From Podocnemis expansa (lineage: Eukaryota > Chordata > Testudines > Podocnemididae): a stretch of DNA of 64,000 nt. The stretch lies in NCBI GenBank assembly GCA_007922195.1, contig ML682038.1, forward strand, positions 4,212,106 to 4,276,105. The letters are read 5' to 3'. This document shows, piece after piece, positions 43,736 to 56,652 of the stretch. A program made the position numbers and the translations under genes. The notes under the pieces are model-generated. The model worked only from the letters and a program-made list of their open reading frames with translations, was not told where the DNA came from and searched no databases. Every line of letters begins with the position of its first letter. Position 1 is the first letter of the stretch.

Positions 43736-44328
43736 CAATGTTCCCTCTAAGCTGCACTGGCGCGCTATGGCGCAGCCCGCCACAGCCTCCAGCACAGCGA
43801 AAGCTGCCGGCAGCGCACTGCTGGCAGCCTCCACAGAACTCCTCTGGGGCTGGGAGTTTTGAAAACTCCCGCCCAGAGAAGCTCCAACGGAGCATGCCCA
43901 GAAAATCTGGGCATGCTCTGTAGAGCTCCTCTGGCCCAGGAGTTATGGCTGGGCCCTCTGGCTCCAGTCCAGCTCCAAGGTAAGTGGGGGGGGGCGAGCG
44001 GGAGGGGGGCTGTCAGGAGGGGGGGCGAGCGGGAGGGGAGGCTGTCAGGAGCAGCGGGGGGGCGAGCGGGAGCGGGGGGGCTGTCAGGAGCAGCGGGGGG
44101 GGGCGAGCGGGAGCGGGGCGGCTGTCAGGAGCAGCGGGGGGGGGTGAGCAGGAGCAGGTGGGCTGCCAGGAGGGGGGGCCGACCGCGAGCGGGGTGGCCG
44201 CCCGCGCGCCCCGGGGGGGCTGCCCGGAGCGACGCGAGGCGCTGCCGCCCCAGGGGCCCGGGGGGGGGGGGGAGCGCAGCGAGCAACTGGAGTTGCTCAG
44301 CTGCCCTCTCCCCTTAGAGGGAACATTG
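43736..44328. mobile_element. Non-autonomous hAT element, G-rich interior
   Basis: Starts CAATGTTCCCTCTAAGCTGC; the right-end complement is CAATGTTCCCTCTAAGGGGA. Flanks ATTTATCC (43728-43735) and ATTTATAC (44329-44336) are an 8-bp duplication with one mismatch. The ends match those of the hAT inserted at 23076. The region 43984-44280 holds degenerate repeats of a GGGGGCGAGCGGGAG... GGCTGTCAGGAG-type unit with many G runs. The overlapping Gly/Arg-rich ORFs are artefacts of this composition. Confidence 0.85.
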
Positions 44329-44336
44329 ATTTATAC

Positions 44337-47300
44337 CTATAGTTAAGGTTGCCAGGCATCACATTGTAAGACTGGTTTTAGTTGCTTACACCTTTGCCAA
44401 ATTTAAATTGTTTGAAATTTTTCTTAAATTTCAGCTTAACTGATTCAGCCTTTTCCAGCAATGTGGTTGGGGAAAATATATTGATTTGCCCATATTAAAA
44501 ACCCTTTACATTCATATCATTGAAATATTCTAGCACCTTCATGATTTGGATCAAGGGCTCAAAATTTGTCAAGGAGATTGCCATAAATCAAGAATGTGCC
44601 TTCTGACATCTCTGTGAAAATCTGTCTAAATTTGTCAAGTTATAAGCTCCCCCCTCCCCCCCCCCCCCCCCAAAAAAGGTTGTGCTGACGCATTAGTGAC
44701 TTGCTAGTGTTTGGCACCTAATTGCTCTGTAGCTTCTGTCTACACTGAGAATGTGTAATCCCCTCACAGTTCCCTTGTGTAACCAGACTGTACAGGCACT
44801 ATTCCCATATACAGATAGACTATGTTTCCCCAGAGCTTCAGCCCAAGAGGAAATTTCTATACAATTATGCCTCTCAGTTCCTCTTGGCTTACTCTTCTGT
44901 ATTTTCAGTGCTCCTTTGCTGGTGGCACAGGCATCTTGCAGGAAAACAAAAGGTAAACAGTTTGACTAGGGAGAAAGAATGCAGGGAACAAGCCAGAGAT
45001 GCAGGTAAACAGGCGCAGGCACTCTGGAGAGAGATATTAGGAGCTTGGGAGAAGAGGGAGGTGGATGGAGGCAGGAGCTGAAAAGAGGTACAAAAGCTAA
45101 AGGGGAAGAGACTAGGAATGGAAGAACAGGAGCTGAAAAAGTGACTGTACAGGAGGCTGGATTTGGAAGGATAGGAGAGGGAGAAGCAGAGAGAGGAACA
45201 GTGAGTGATATGGGCAAGAACTGCAGGAGATAGCAGCAGCAGGGAGGAACAGGTGGGAGTTGTGGCTGGGAATAGAATTGGACAGGGAGAGGCCTTGGGC
45301 CAGGTATTTTTAGTCACTAGAGCAGAAGTATATACAGCCTTTAGAGCATTTATAACCTCTATTTCTCCACTGACTATGGAATAAAACCCTGACTAAGGCA
45401 GGGGGCCTGTGGAAAAAATACCATATGTGATCATGTAATTAAAGACTGTCATAATGCATATGCACAAATGGGCAGAATAAAAATTGCACAGGCAGCTTTC
45501 ATTACGGCATTTCCTAAATTCTGTGTGCTCGACTTCATAGCCATAATGCTCTTTTAGTATGGTCTTAAGGATGAATTAATTAACTTAAATACTATGCACA
45601 CCAAAGCTGCTAAATACATATTATTCTGATCTATTCATTTCTTTCATTGTGTATAGAAATACCTCTTTCTAGACTTAAATGCAGGAGCAATTTCTATAAG
45701 AAACATAACTTTTTAATCCCCGATAAACATCACTATATTGAATTCACTCAGGCACCTTCCAATTGATTTGAACAGCAACAAGCTGTTTGCCAAACATTTC
45801 AGGTCTTAAAATCCAGGCTAAGGCAACTTACTCTTGTGTCTGGTTCATCAAGATTTAGGCTCAAAAGGAAAATATGGCTGTTATGGCTTCCCTGTAAGAA
45901 TACTTTATGATAATGGTTTCAACATAAGGATTAATAGCTATGAGGCTTTGCAGTCTTGGTGAGGAGCCTTGCACTAAAGGTTTCTCAGGTAGAAAGAACA
46001 CAGGCTGAGGGAGGAAAAGAGGCTCTTTATTAAGCAGCTAGAAAGGCCCAGAGGCGAGACAGAGGCTCAAAGACATCTACTTCTGGGGACAAGGCATCAG
46101 TGCCTTAAATGAGGTTTCTGCAAATGGGTTTTTGTGTGCAGTCAGTACATCTTTTAAGGGAAGCAATATTTGTTTGCATTCTGTAAAGGACCAAATTACA
46201 CAATGAAAATACCTGATTTCTGCTCCAAACAGCAACTGACCAGCAAAGCCCTGAAATCTGCTACCGTTCAGCACAGGGGCAACAATACATCAGGGACCTA
46301 ATTACTGGGTTGAGTTGAGTTATGCTTATCACAGGATGAAAGAGAAAGAAAAGCCACTTAGCACCACCCCATACGTCTCCCCTAATCAATTGGGACTGAT
46401 TCAGGAGCCATTAAATATAGGTTGAAGTGTTTCAACCACCAGTGAAATGTGGAAATGTCTAAGAAGTGAAGGACATATCGATATCAAAGATATTTTGAAG
46501 AAAGAACCCTGGAACATTCTAATGTTCTGCTGGTCCTGCCTTCTTAGGTAAAGAGTTTCAAGTGTTTTGTACCACTCAGGTCACCAGTTAACACAAGCTT
46601 GCCATGTGCATTGAGTACAAATACACAGCTGCTCTGACTAGTGCCCCTGTTCCAGCTACAACAATCAGAATCTATTAACAGCGTTCCTTTGGGCCCACAG
46701 TGTTTCAGGTTATGTCTACCTGTTATGACTAAGATCATCAAAAGTGGATGTCTATAGTTAGCCTCCTGAATTGGTATTCAGGCATCTAAATAAGTGGCTT
46801 GATATTTGGCTGAACTTAGAAGCCATGTACTCAGCTTCACAGCCTTTTCTCTGTTTGCCCTGCTATAACTGGCTATAGATCAGAAAAGCTCTTGATGGCA
46901 GCCACTTCTCATCTGTGGCCATCCTCCCAATGCAGTTTAAAATGATGATACCCTGAATGATTTATCTCCCAGACAGAATGAAGAGAAGTAAGAATGGTGT
47001 GGGGAATGGTGGCATAGCTTGAAGGAATGGGGGCACACAGCTTCTGGTATGTGGCAGAGGAGAGAATGAGGGACATACATGGTATGCAGAGATATAGGAG
47101 GCACACTATCATGGGGGAACAGTGGAGGACCCTGTAGGGAGGAATGGGAGCACACACAGGCCCTGGAAAATGGGGAATAAAGCTCACAAAGGCACTGTCA
47201 TGAGTGAAGGGGTTGGGGATGTTGCAGGGTATCACTGGAATAGCAGGGGATGGAAGGGTGGCCCACAGGGAGCTTGGGAGTGGGGGGAATGGAGAAATAG

Positions 47301-49529
47301 CATGAATAATGAGATCAGCCTACAGAAGCAACAAAGCATGTGACAATTTAGTTTAAAAAATTGAGTGAATTTCATCACCACCAGTGGAAGGTGTTGGGTT
47401 TTCTAAACTTCTAAAAATCAAGTTCCTTATCAAGGTGCCTGAATATGTTATAAGGAGCCTTTAGCTATAGGCACCCTCCTTTTGAAAATCTTGGCCAAAT
47501 CAGACCTTGACTCAGACAATGGTAAATACAGAAGCTGCAACAAGCAAGCTTAGGGGGACTGTTTGCTGAAGTTTCATTTCTAGTGCACCCTCTCTGTAGC
47601 AATAATAGTCACTGCTAAGCACCTTCGCATTATCGGTACTTATAATACTGTACATGTCTAAATAAGCCTGACACTTCTGGATTAAGTAATATCTACAACT
47701 ACCAGTATGCTTCAACATAAGTGAAAGAATATTACTAATTAAGTACCAACTGTTCTCATAACCAGTGTTGTCCTAACTTAATTCTTCTATGGGTAGATGG
47801 TAGTTGACAGTGGGGTCTTTCATGTCTTTCCACAGTCAGATAAATTGTTTGTCTCCCAGGGGGCAAAAATGGGTAAAACCTTCTGTAGAATAGTCAGCTG
47901 CTACTGGGATGATGTGTGCTGCAGAGATGACTTGAATTTCACGTCTTTATTTCATTTTTTATTTTCCCTACATTCAGTAACTTTGCTGTCTCTTAAGGCC
48001 TGATTCTGAGAAGTGGTGGTTGTACCCAGTATGTCATAGCATCAGGCCCTTGAATTTAAACTTCTTAGAGCAAAGACTGGTTTTGTATTTGTGTTCTGTG
48101 CAGGACTCAGCACAGTCTCAGGGATTATCAAATAGAACACAATAATCTGCAAACAGGTAAAGACATGGCAGCGCAGAAAGTAGTGTTCTGCATTGCAGTA
48201 ATTGGTCTCCTAAGGAGGCAATCTGTGTCATTCTGCCAGGTTGCCATTCTAAACGCCCTCTCATACTTTGTGGCATGTAATTTACTAGAAATATGCCTTC
48301 AGATTTTGTTCAGGGCCATATATCTGAAACCAAAAAGCTTGTTTAAGTGACAGCAGATCTTTGGCTGATTGCATGATACATGCAGTATGCTCATCTGACC
48401 TGTGGCTACTGTCATGAGGGCACAAGAAGTTAGCCTTGGTCTCATCCAGAGGATTTTCAATGCTGCTTTAGAATGATCTGTAACGATACGACAGCTTCTT
48501 TTAAGCCTAATTTCATGGAGATCCTGAATCAACTGGGATACAAGATGATCTATAACCGTACCCAGATATCATTAGAACGAAACTGTCATTTACTAATAGG
48601 GGTTCTGAGAGTCTCAATAAATACCCTTCACTCTAGCATTAATAGTACTTCTCTGCAAGATATAACTTACAGACAACCAGAGGAAGACATGTGGCTAGGC
48701 AGACAAAACATCTCACACCTGTCACACAATGGCAAACAGCATTGGAAACACAATGGTAAACAGTACTACTTTTCAGCCTCCAGGTAAATATTTAAATAAA
48801 CAAAAGCCTTCAGACACAGCACCAATCTGAGCTGGCAAGAAACTAGTTTAGTACCTCATAAAAACGGTTTCAGATTGAACACTGCTATATGAATGAGATA
48901 TGCAAATATGGAGTGTTCAAGTATAGAACGTTGTGCAAAGGGACAATTACATTAACACACACAAATACAGCCTGTTTGCAAGTATGTCATAGAAACAGAG
49001 GGTAACAATACTCACAAGAACTTCCTGAGCATATGCTTCTGTTCTCCTCGAATATGAATTTGGAGCTGAGTGTGAGTTTTCTGACATCATAGCTCATTTC
49101 CAGGTCATTTGAGAGGTCACTGTAGAAAACAATTCAATAAATGTCAATAGGACAGAAAAAAGAATCTTGTAGATCTTCAACATTTTTGATTCTCTAATCT
49201 GGGATGGTTAATCTGGATGGAATCTAGAGCTGGGCAAACTGTTCATAGCATCAGTTTCTTCATTCATTTGTTCAGAGTGTAAAAGAAGACTTTGATTTTT
49301 GTAAATTTATTTGCTATTCAGAATTATTCATGGAAACAAATCATAGTCTGTTAATTGCTCATGAATTGTGTTTGCTGAGTGTATCAATTGTAAGCAACTC
49401 TCGTTATGTAATGGTCACCTGTGTTATGTGTTTTGGTTTCAGTTTCCTAACTGGATGAGTATTTATGTATTAAAAAGGGAGCTGGAGTAATCAAAGTGTA
49501 GACCCATGATTCTCTCAAAAAGAGGATGA
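44337..49529. other. No gene recognised in about 5 kb
   Basis: Contains a C-run (44653-44672) and a purine-rich stretch about 44960-45290 (GGAGAG/GAAGAG units). All ORFs are under 145 codons, without recognisable domains, and often mirror one another on opposite strands. TAGAGCTGGGCAAACTGTTC at 49226 looks like the left end of a hAT element, but I could not find the right end. Confidence 0.4.
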
Positions 49530-49670
49530 GATAGGATGACGAGATGTCCCAATTTTATAGGAACGGTCCCAGTAACAGGGAATTTTTCTTATATAGGTTC
49601 CTATTAGCCACTCCCCCCCTCTGATTTTTCACACTTACTATCTATTTTTCACACTCGCTATCACTCAAAG
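49530..49670. repeat. Small repeat resembling a GATGTCCC-type MITE
   Basis: GACGAGATGTCCCAATTTTA, TTTTTCTTATATAGGTTCCT and CTGATTTTTCACACTTACTA match the layout of a short repeat common in turtle genomes, as I recall it. Ends and target duplication are not resolved. Confidence 0.4.
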
Positions 49671-51620
49671 ATGGGAGCAGTTTTTATGGGGTTAAGAAGT
49701 GTTTAGCTTCTTAGGTTAGGGAAAAATTAGGAAGTTTTAAACCTTTCTCTTGTTAGGTCACTTGAGGTCATGTTGAGTCATTATTGCCAGAAAAAGTAGA
49801 CTACTGGAATAATTCTATATTTTATTTAGTTTAATTAGTTTTTTGCCAGGGCTCTGGCCCTGGATATCATCAATGCATCTTTTGCAGATTTTCAGGGATG
49901 GTGTTAAGCACTTAATGCAAGTTTGTTAAGCAGTAGCAAGTTCATGGTTTGGCTTTACTGTTTTTAATATTACTGTCATCTATTACCATTCACAACAGGC
50001 ATTGTGACAGATAAATTAATAATTGAGATAGAAGTATACATGTGAAATCCTGATTCGGTCAAATATATGTAATAACCTACAGCAGAGCTCTAGTCTAAGG
50101 CCAGGGTAACATCTGAGCAAGTCTGGCTCTTTCTTAGGTTATTTGTGCGTAATAGCCTGAAATATCCATCAATTCTGCGCACTAAGGAAAGCTGTCGATA
50201 TAATGTGAGACCCTTGTGAGTATCGAATTTGGCACAGATTGTTGTTAGCCAGCCACAAGAAAATGCAGATCTATTATGTCTATCTGAAGAGACATGCTCA
50301 TCTGTTGATGCAAATAGTGGTTTTCCTTCTGAGATAAAAGATGAAGCTAGCACTGGCCCAAGAAGTTTTCTAACAGAATCCCCTGGAAGGTAGGCAGGTG
50401 CAAGAGAAGTAAGAAAAAAACATATGGGAGATGATGGCTTTTATTTCTCTCATCCAAGTAAGAACCTTCTTGTGGGCCATTGGGTCTTGGAGGCTTTTAG
50501 TGAAGGGCTATAGAGCAAATCTATATAGATAAGAGGTGGCAGGGTATCCCTGTAACAGCTGGCTTAGCCTTACAGTAGTAAGCATTGCAGAATGTAACAA
50601 ATGAACCTTAAGTAAATATGAAATGCAGACATTTTTTTCAAATGTATTATATTTGGTGTGCCAGCAAGAATTTTAGTATTGGCATTTGTGTCAAAATGAA
50701 CTGCATCAACCACAGAGATTATTTTTAAGGCAATAATCTTAGAGAATGCAATCTTTACCTATTTTATATACTTCCGTGTTGCAGAATTGTTTTGCAGCTA
50801 ATGCAGTACACAAAAGAAGCGGATCCTCTTTAGGACATAACCATGCAAATGATAATGCCAAGTCATTAACAGACATCTCAGTTTATTACACTATTTATTT
50901 CATAGTAAATATTTGTGCAACATTTATTTTACTAAAATTCTAATCTAACCTGAAATCATGTTTTTACCATTAATTAGTATATTGAATGTTGCTTACAGTT
51001 TGCATGGCACAACCTTCAAACTCACCATATTAGTATTTCATAAAGGGACAGATTATGTCACCTTTTTTTATAGTGAGTAGTACTTTACCCCATAAATTAG
51101 CGGATTAAAACCAATGGAATGACTGTGTAAGCAAGGTGTTACTAAATGTGAGGAAGGGTGCAGAATCGGAACCTGAGTCACACTTCAAGGAGATACTATG
51201 TTTTCTGCAAGATGTAGTTAGAACAAATTAGGGCAATAACTGTTATGACCTAGATTAGGTAGCCCTTACTCTTACTAGTGAGCAATAATTTTTAAGGTTT
51301 CCTGTGATTTCTTTCCATTACATGTTACAATGTTTGTCAGTGAATGGGTCAGGCTACCCATACCTCCTACCAACATCCAGAGACCATTCTACCCTCTTGT
51401 TCTACAATAACTTATGTAGAAAATAAAAAGAACAAAGATAATCATTGGGTTGATGAACATACCTGTTACATGAGGCAAAGGGCCTCTCATGGGGTTCCTG
51501 ATATCCTGGCTATCAATATGTCACTTGAAAGGCTGATATTCCGTTTGCACATGTATCTGTAAAGGAGTTTAAAGATGTCTCACCAGCTTGCAGTCTGACC
51601 AGGCAACTTCCTGTATGCTG
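49671..51620. other. No gene recognised
   Basis: AT-rich sequence with short unsupported ORFs (for example 50090-50353 minus and 51344-51562 plus). Confidence 0.4.
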
Positions 51621-51814
51621 TGTTGCTGTATTTCTGTCAGTCCCAGGACATTAGAGAGACAAAGTGGGTGAGATAATATCTTTTATTAGACTAACTTCTG
51701 CTGTATGTAGCAGTGAGAATCTGAGTTAGTTTCCCAAACCTGAAGAAGAGCTCTCTGTCAACTCAAAAGCTGATCTCTTGCCAACAGAAGTTGATCCAAT
51801 AAAAGACATTTTGT
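51621..51814. repeat. Palindromic PLE-like repeat, third family
   Basis: GATAATATCTTTTATTAGAC and TAACTTCTGCTG on the left pair with CAACAGAAGTTGATCCAATA and AAAAGACATTTTGTC on the right. The right arm contains CTGAAGA (51740-51746), an AGAGCTCT stem-like block and CAAAAGC, which resembles a hammerhead core with GAAA changed to AAAA. The sequence differs from both other PLE families here. No coding part is present. Confidence 0.55.
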
Positions 51815-51824
51815 CAGTCTGGAG

Positions 51825-52689
51825 CAGGGGTGTCCAACCTTTTTGGGTGAAGAGCCAAATTGCAATTCTTTTCTCAATCAGTAGAGGGGTGATGAGAAAA
51901 TTATTGATAGATAAGACACAAATCAATCTTAGTATAAACTTTAATAAAATAATCAGTGTGGTATTTGGCATTGCTTGCAATGTGTACAGAGGACAAGGGG
52001 GCAGGGGTGACTGTGTGAGGGGACAAAGGCAGCGTGTGGGAAGCAAAGCAGGACAGGGGACTATGGCAGAGGAGGGGAGGGAAAGAAGGGTTAGGTGGGG
52101 AAGAGCAGAGCAGGTGGGTGGCAGGACTCAGCTACTTCCTGACAGGGACCCTGCCACCTCTGCTCTCCTCACTCCCTGCCAAGCACTGCCCAGGGAAAGG
52201 ACAGAAGTGCTGGGGGGAGGGAAAGGAGAACAGAGCCAGACAGAGACAGGACAGAAACCCAGGCAGTTCTGCAGGGGTCACAGGTTTTGGCATGATCGTC
52301 TCTGTACCAGAAACATTGATGGGTAGGAAGCTCTACAGAAGAGTTTTTGCCACTGAGGTCAGGGGAAGGACAGAGGTGCTGGGGTTAGGTGTGTGGGAGG
52401 AGAGCAGAACTGGTTGCGGGGTGCGGATGTCCAGGTCAGGAATTTAAGCTGATCAGGGCACTCCCCTTTTACCTGTCTCCTGCTCACTGGAAAGGGAATG
52501 AATCTAGCCCCTGAACAGGTCTCCAGCCATGCCACACCATGCTGTGCTGTGTGCAGGGTGGGAAATTGACAAGGGCCCTGGCCAGTCCCAGCTCCCAGGC
52601 TCTTGCAACAGCACTTGGAGGGCCAGATGAAAGCCCTTGGTGGGCCAGAGTCTGCCCCCCCATTCCCAGCTGCAGGTTGGACAAGCCTG
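51825..52689. mobile_element. hAT-type non-autonomous element
   Basis: The left end CAGGGGTGTCCAACCTTTTT and the complement of the right end CAGGCTTGTCCAACCTGCAG are inverted ends of the hAT type; GGGCCAGATG and GTGGGCCAGAG subterminal sequence is also typical. No matching 8-bp flank is recognisable, so the duplication has decayed. It directly follows the PLE-like palindrome at 51621. Overlapping ORFs have no domain. Confidence 0.7.
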
Positions 52690-53437
52690 ACATAAAGCAA
52701 TTTCTTGTCAATAGTTAAGAAATAAAACCTGCCTGACCAGCAGGGACTGTCTTTTTGTCCTGTTTTTGTACAGTGCCCGCCATCAGGTCCTGGTATGTGA
52801 CTGGGGCTAGGAGGTGCTACAATAATAAATAATGTTTCTGCTATCCATCCTAAATGTATTATGAAGTTGTACAAGGATTACTGATCAATCTGGAGGGCTG
52901 ATTCTATGCTGATTTTATCTCTAGACTTTGGGTTAAAACTGGGTTCTGCCATGTTTCAGGTGAGTGCTCTGACTATGGGACTATCATATAGTCTGATGTG
53001 GATCTTCCTCAGCCTCTCCTATCGAAGCTGTACCACTTTAATTAAATATTAACTAAGCCAGGAAAAAGGTGAGAATGACTTTCTAGCCCACTCTTGTGGC
53101 ACTCACGTGCAAAGAGCCAGATCCCTGTTCAAATCCATTCTCCTTAGCTGGCAGAGGGGGAATTTGAACTTGTGGTTCCAGGTGAGTGATCTAAGCACCG
53201 GGTTAAAGCTTGTAAGGGAGGATCTCCTAGCTGCTTGGTTTAGCAGTAGATGGCCTCTGAACATACTAACTAGATCAAGGCTTCAGCACACAATCTTTGG
53301 AAGAGCACTTGTCTTAACCCAGTCTATGGATCACTCTGGGTCTTAAGCAAAATATAGGCCTCCAAATGCCTATTTGAGGCAGAATTGCACATACCCAGGT
53401 GCATTAACCTAGGTGGCGGCTGCATTTTATGTATCAC
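52690..53437. other. No gene recognised
   Basis: Ordinary non-coding sequence. Short ORFs without domains. Confidence 0.4.
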
Positions 53438-53440
53438 TAT

Positions 53441-53802
53441 GGGTATGTCCACATGTCTTTTTTATTTCAAAATAACACTGGTTATTTCGAAATAAAAAAG
53501 ATTTGGTCCACACAACATTTTCTTTTTTCAAAATGACAGGCTTAGCTCCCTCTGCCTGTGCCCCCACTCCTCCCCCGCTGGGGCCGCGGGCAAATGCCTG
53601 CCAGTGGGCCATGTTGCCACACCTCCCAGGGTGCCCCTCTCCGGCAATCGAAATAGCATGTCCATACACAGGGGATCCTATTTCGATTGGAGGGGCTTGA
53701 CTTTTTTCGAACGATTTTTTTTTAATTTGAAATAAGTCATTTCAAAATAAGTTATTTCGAAATGACTTATTTCGAAATAAAACTTTGCGCATGGACATAG
53801 TC
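53441..53802. mobile_element. Palindromic MITE, family A
   Basis: Starts GGGTATGTCCACATG; the right-end complement is GACTATGTCCATGCG. TAT is repeated on both sides (53438-53440 and 53803-53805). ATTTCGAAATAA-type palindromes lie near both ends, with a GC-rich centre. Same architecture as 41496-41872. Confidence 0.82.
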
Positions 53803-53854
53803 TATGTGCCTAAAACTGGGACTTACGCACCTAAATCTTAGTGTTAGGGTCATA

Positions 53855-54202
53855 GGCTATGTCTACACTGCCAGTTTAGTTTAAATTAAGCAGGCTTAAT
53901 TAGACCTAAATTAGTCCCAGTCTTATCCTTTCCTTAGTTGGAACTAAGGAACTTTGAACTAGTAAGTACCAGTGGTTAGTTCGAACTAAGCACGATGTAG
54001 ACTCCAACTAACCCTTAGTTCTATTTTCAGATGTTCAAACTAAGAGCAGTTAGTTCGAACTAACAACTGTAGTAGTTCAGACTAATGTTAGTTTGAACTA
54101 GTCCACATTGTTAGTTCAAACTAACAAGTTCAAGGTTAGCCCAACCAATTTATTAGTTCGAACTAACAGTTTAAACTAACTTTTGCTTGTGGGGACATAG
54201 CC
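53855..54202. mobile_element. Palindromic MITE, family B
   Basis: Starts GGCTATGTCTACACTGCCAG and ends TGTGGGGACATAGCC. Flanking triplets ATA and AGA suggest a degraded duplication. The interior has repeated GTTCGAACTAA and TTAGTTCGAACTAAC palindromes. It lies only 52 bp from the family-A MITE at 53441-53802. Confidence 0.8.
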
Positions 54203-56643
54203 AGAGGGGCTACGTGTGTAAAATGTACTTAGAAACCTAGTGGAATTTTCAGAAAGTATTTAGGCAGTTAACTCCTATTTATTTCAATGGATTTTAGGGC
54301 TGGGCATCTAGATGCTTTTGAAAAGGCTATGAAGTGCCTAAATAATTTAAACATCTGGACATAAGTACTTTGGTAGAGCTGGTCCTTTGATACCATCTGC
54401 TGTAACAAGATATTACAACGCTGTAACCTGTAAGGTACTAGGCAATTAAAATCAGTTCCATTCAGAAAATACCCAAGAGCTGCTTAGCCTCTTCTTTAGC
54501 AATAAAGCTCATTCACCATTACAGCACTGCACTAATGAATGCCTTGAAGTCTTAAGACTACCTTGTTCCATGTAATAGGCATCATAAAAAATGTCTAAAT
54601 GAACACTTATATTCCTCAAATGAATCCACAGGACTAGTATCCAAGGAAGACCTTCAAGCTGAAAGGAAATGGGAAATGAGATCAGTTTGAACTAACGTAA
54701 TTAGAATGGTGTAATCTTATAACTCTTTTGACATACATAGCAGAGGCACTTGCCTCACATGTATATTCTGTGCCTTGTTATCTAGCTTTAAAGTGCTTGC
54801 TTAGGTAGCAGGAGTTAGATGGATATCACACCTTACTGACCTCTATCATTTTAGTTTCATTATTACCAGAAACACCTCAAGATTGCACCATCTGCAAGTC
54901 AATATAACAGGAACGTGCAAATTGGCGTTTATCATCAGTAATAAGAAGAATGTAAATAAATGAGGCTGAAATATGAAGATATTCGTTACATTAGACAAAT
55001 TCCATAGGGGTTGCTGTCTGTCTCTCTTTCAACAAAGCAAACAAGGAGTGCATTGTACCCTGACAGGGGTGCTTAACAATTTTTATAGTGTGGATGCTGA
55101 TATTGTAAACCATATATTTAGATTGTTGTTACTACTTCAAGCTAGATGTACAGCAGTACCCACAGAATCCCTAGTTCTAGTCCCTATGATCCCTGATGTC
55201 TGCTGCCTTGGCTTCCCTACAATAGACCAGATACACAACAATGAGTGTTTAAAAAAAACAAATTGAAACATGGCTATGGGAAATGAAATGTAGTATTTTC
55301 CAGCAGTTGCTAGGCTATAATGAAGTATTAGAGAGAGGGACCATCACCTCCCTAAAATCATTTCTAACTGTGTTTTGCAGCTGCAGCAACTAATCACTTT
55401 TTAATTTGTTTTTACTACAAAGCCTACTCTGATTTTATTGGCAAATTAAACTGTGGTTAACCTTCAGGAGAAAGAAACTGCTTTTGAACTGTCTGATTAT
55501 GACCTATAGCTTGTGCATTGGGAGAGATGGTTGCAAAATGGAAAAAAAAATACCAAGATCATTTTATTTTTTTGGAAGATATTGGTTGACAATTTTGTAA
55601 TAGTTTATCTTAATCAACTTTTATCCTTTTCTGCTTTTGAAATAAGAAATACCTTTAATATTTTTTGTGAATTTCATCACAAGGGTGGAATTTTTAAAAT
55701 CATATTTATAAAACTTTTTTGAATATGTCTTTCTGAAAAGGAAAAATGATAAATTATTAAAAATGATAAAATTAATAGTTTGTAGAAAACAATTTATGGC
55801 AACACTCAATGTAAAAAGGGTCATATTTCACACAAGAGAAACCTCACTTGAAAAATGTCAAGCAGTTTTATTAGCAAATTAAGTTTTCTTGTTCTCTTCT
55901 AATCAAATTACAGTGTGCCTTATAGCAGCAACTACTGCTGCTTCTAAGTTTGCAAGGCTCTAAAATTTGCTACACAGTCTAATTTGGTTTGGCTGGGAAA
56001 TTAAACTGTTGCTTCTGTTTTGACCAAGATATCTAACAGCCTTTAAAATTACTATACTATAACCAAAACACCCAGATGCAAACTCCTTAGTTCTCCCTCA
56101 ATAGCGAACACCATATTAAGAATGGGGGCTCTGCCTCAGCCAGACTCAGTAGTGTACTTGGTCCTGGTCTCATACCTGAAGGAACTGATTTTGTGGCTGA
56201 CATCAGCTAAGTACATCCCCATATTCCCCCCACCTCTTCTGACTCTCAACTCAGTTACACTGCCATTCTCATTTCCTCCTTCCAGTCTCTTCCTTCTAAA
56301 TGAGAAATTTCAGTTCTGCTATTCTATTCAATCCCTTTGTAGACTCATACAGGTCCAAGTCTGTTTCTTTCACTTCCACTCAAACACTTTAGAGTCCATC
56401 TTTTTTGACTGGCAAATCAGTTCTTCTCTGTGAGATTGTCATCAGCTCACCTCCAACCTCCATTGCTGTCCTGTACAAACAGACAGGAAACCTGACACTT
56501 CCCTTGTTCAGATTTTCAGTTTTCATATAGAATAAACATCAGAGATATAGAACAGTAATAAAGGAAATCAGGCAAGTATAATATTCTTGTTGCAAAAAGA
56601 CAGAAGGAAAGGAGGGAAGAATTAAGGTTATATGAACATTTAC
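54203..56643. other. No gene recognised
   Basis: AT-rich sequence with short ORFs lacking known domains. A few poly-A or poly-T runs. No inverted ends identified. Confidence 0.4.
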
Positions 56644-56652
56644 CTTATCTTT

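Noticed and set aside
51778..52874. ORFs of 137-182 codons across 51.8-52.9 kb
   Set aside because: They read through a hAT-type element on both strands without any recognisable domain.
53855..54202. CRISPR-like spaced short repeats
   Set aside because: Spacing is irregular, repeats are short palindromes inside a MITE with inverted ends, and the window is eukaryotic.
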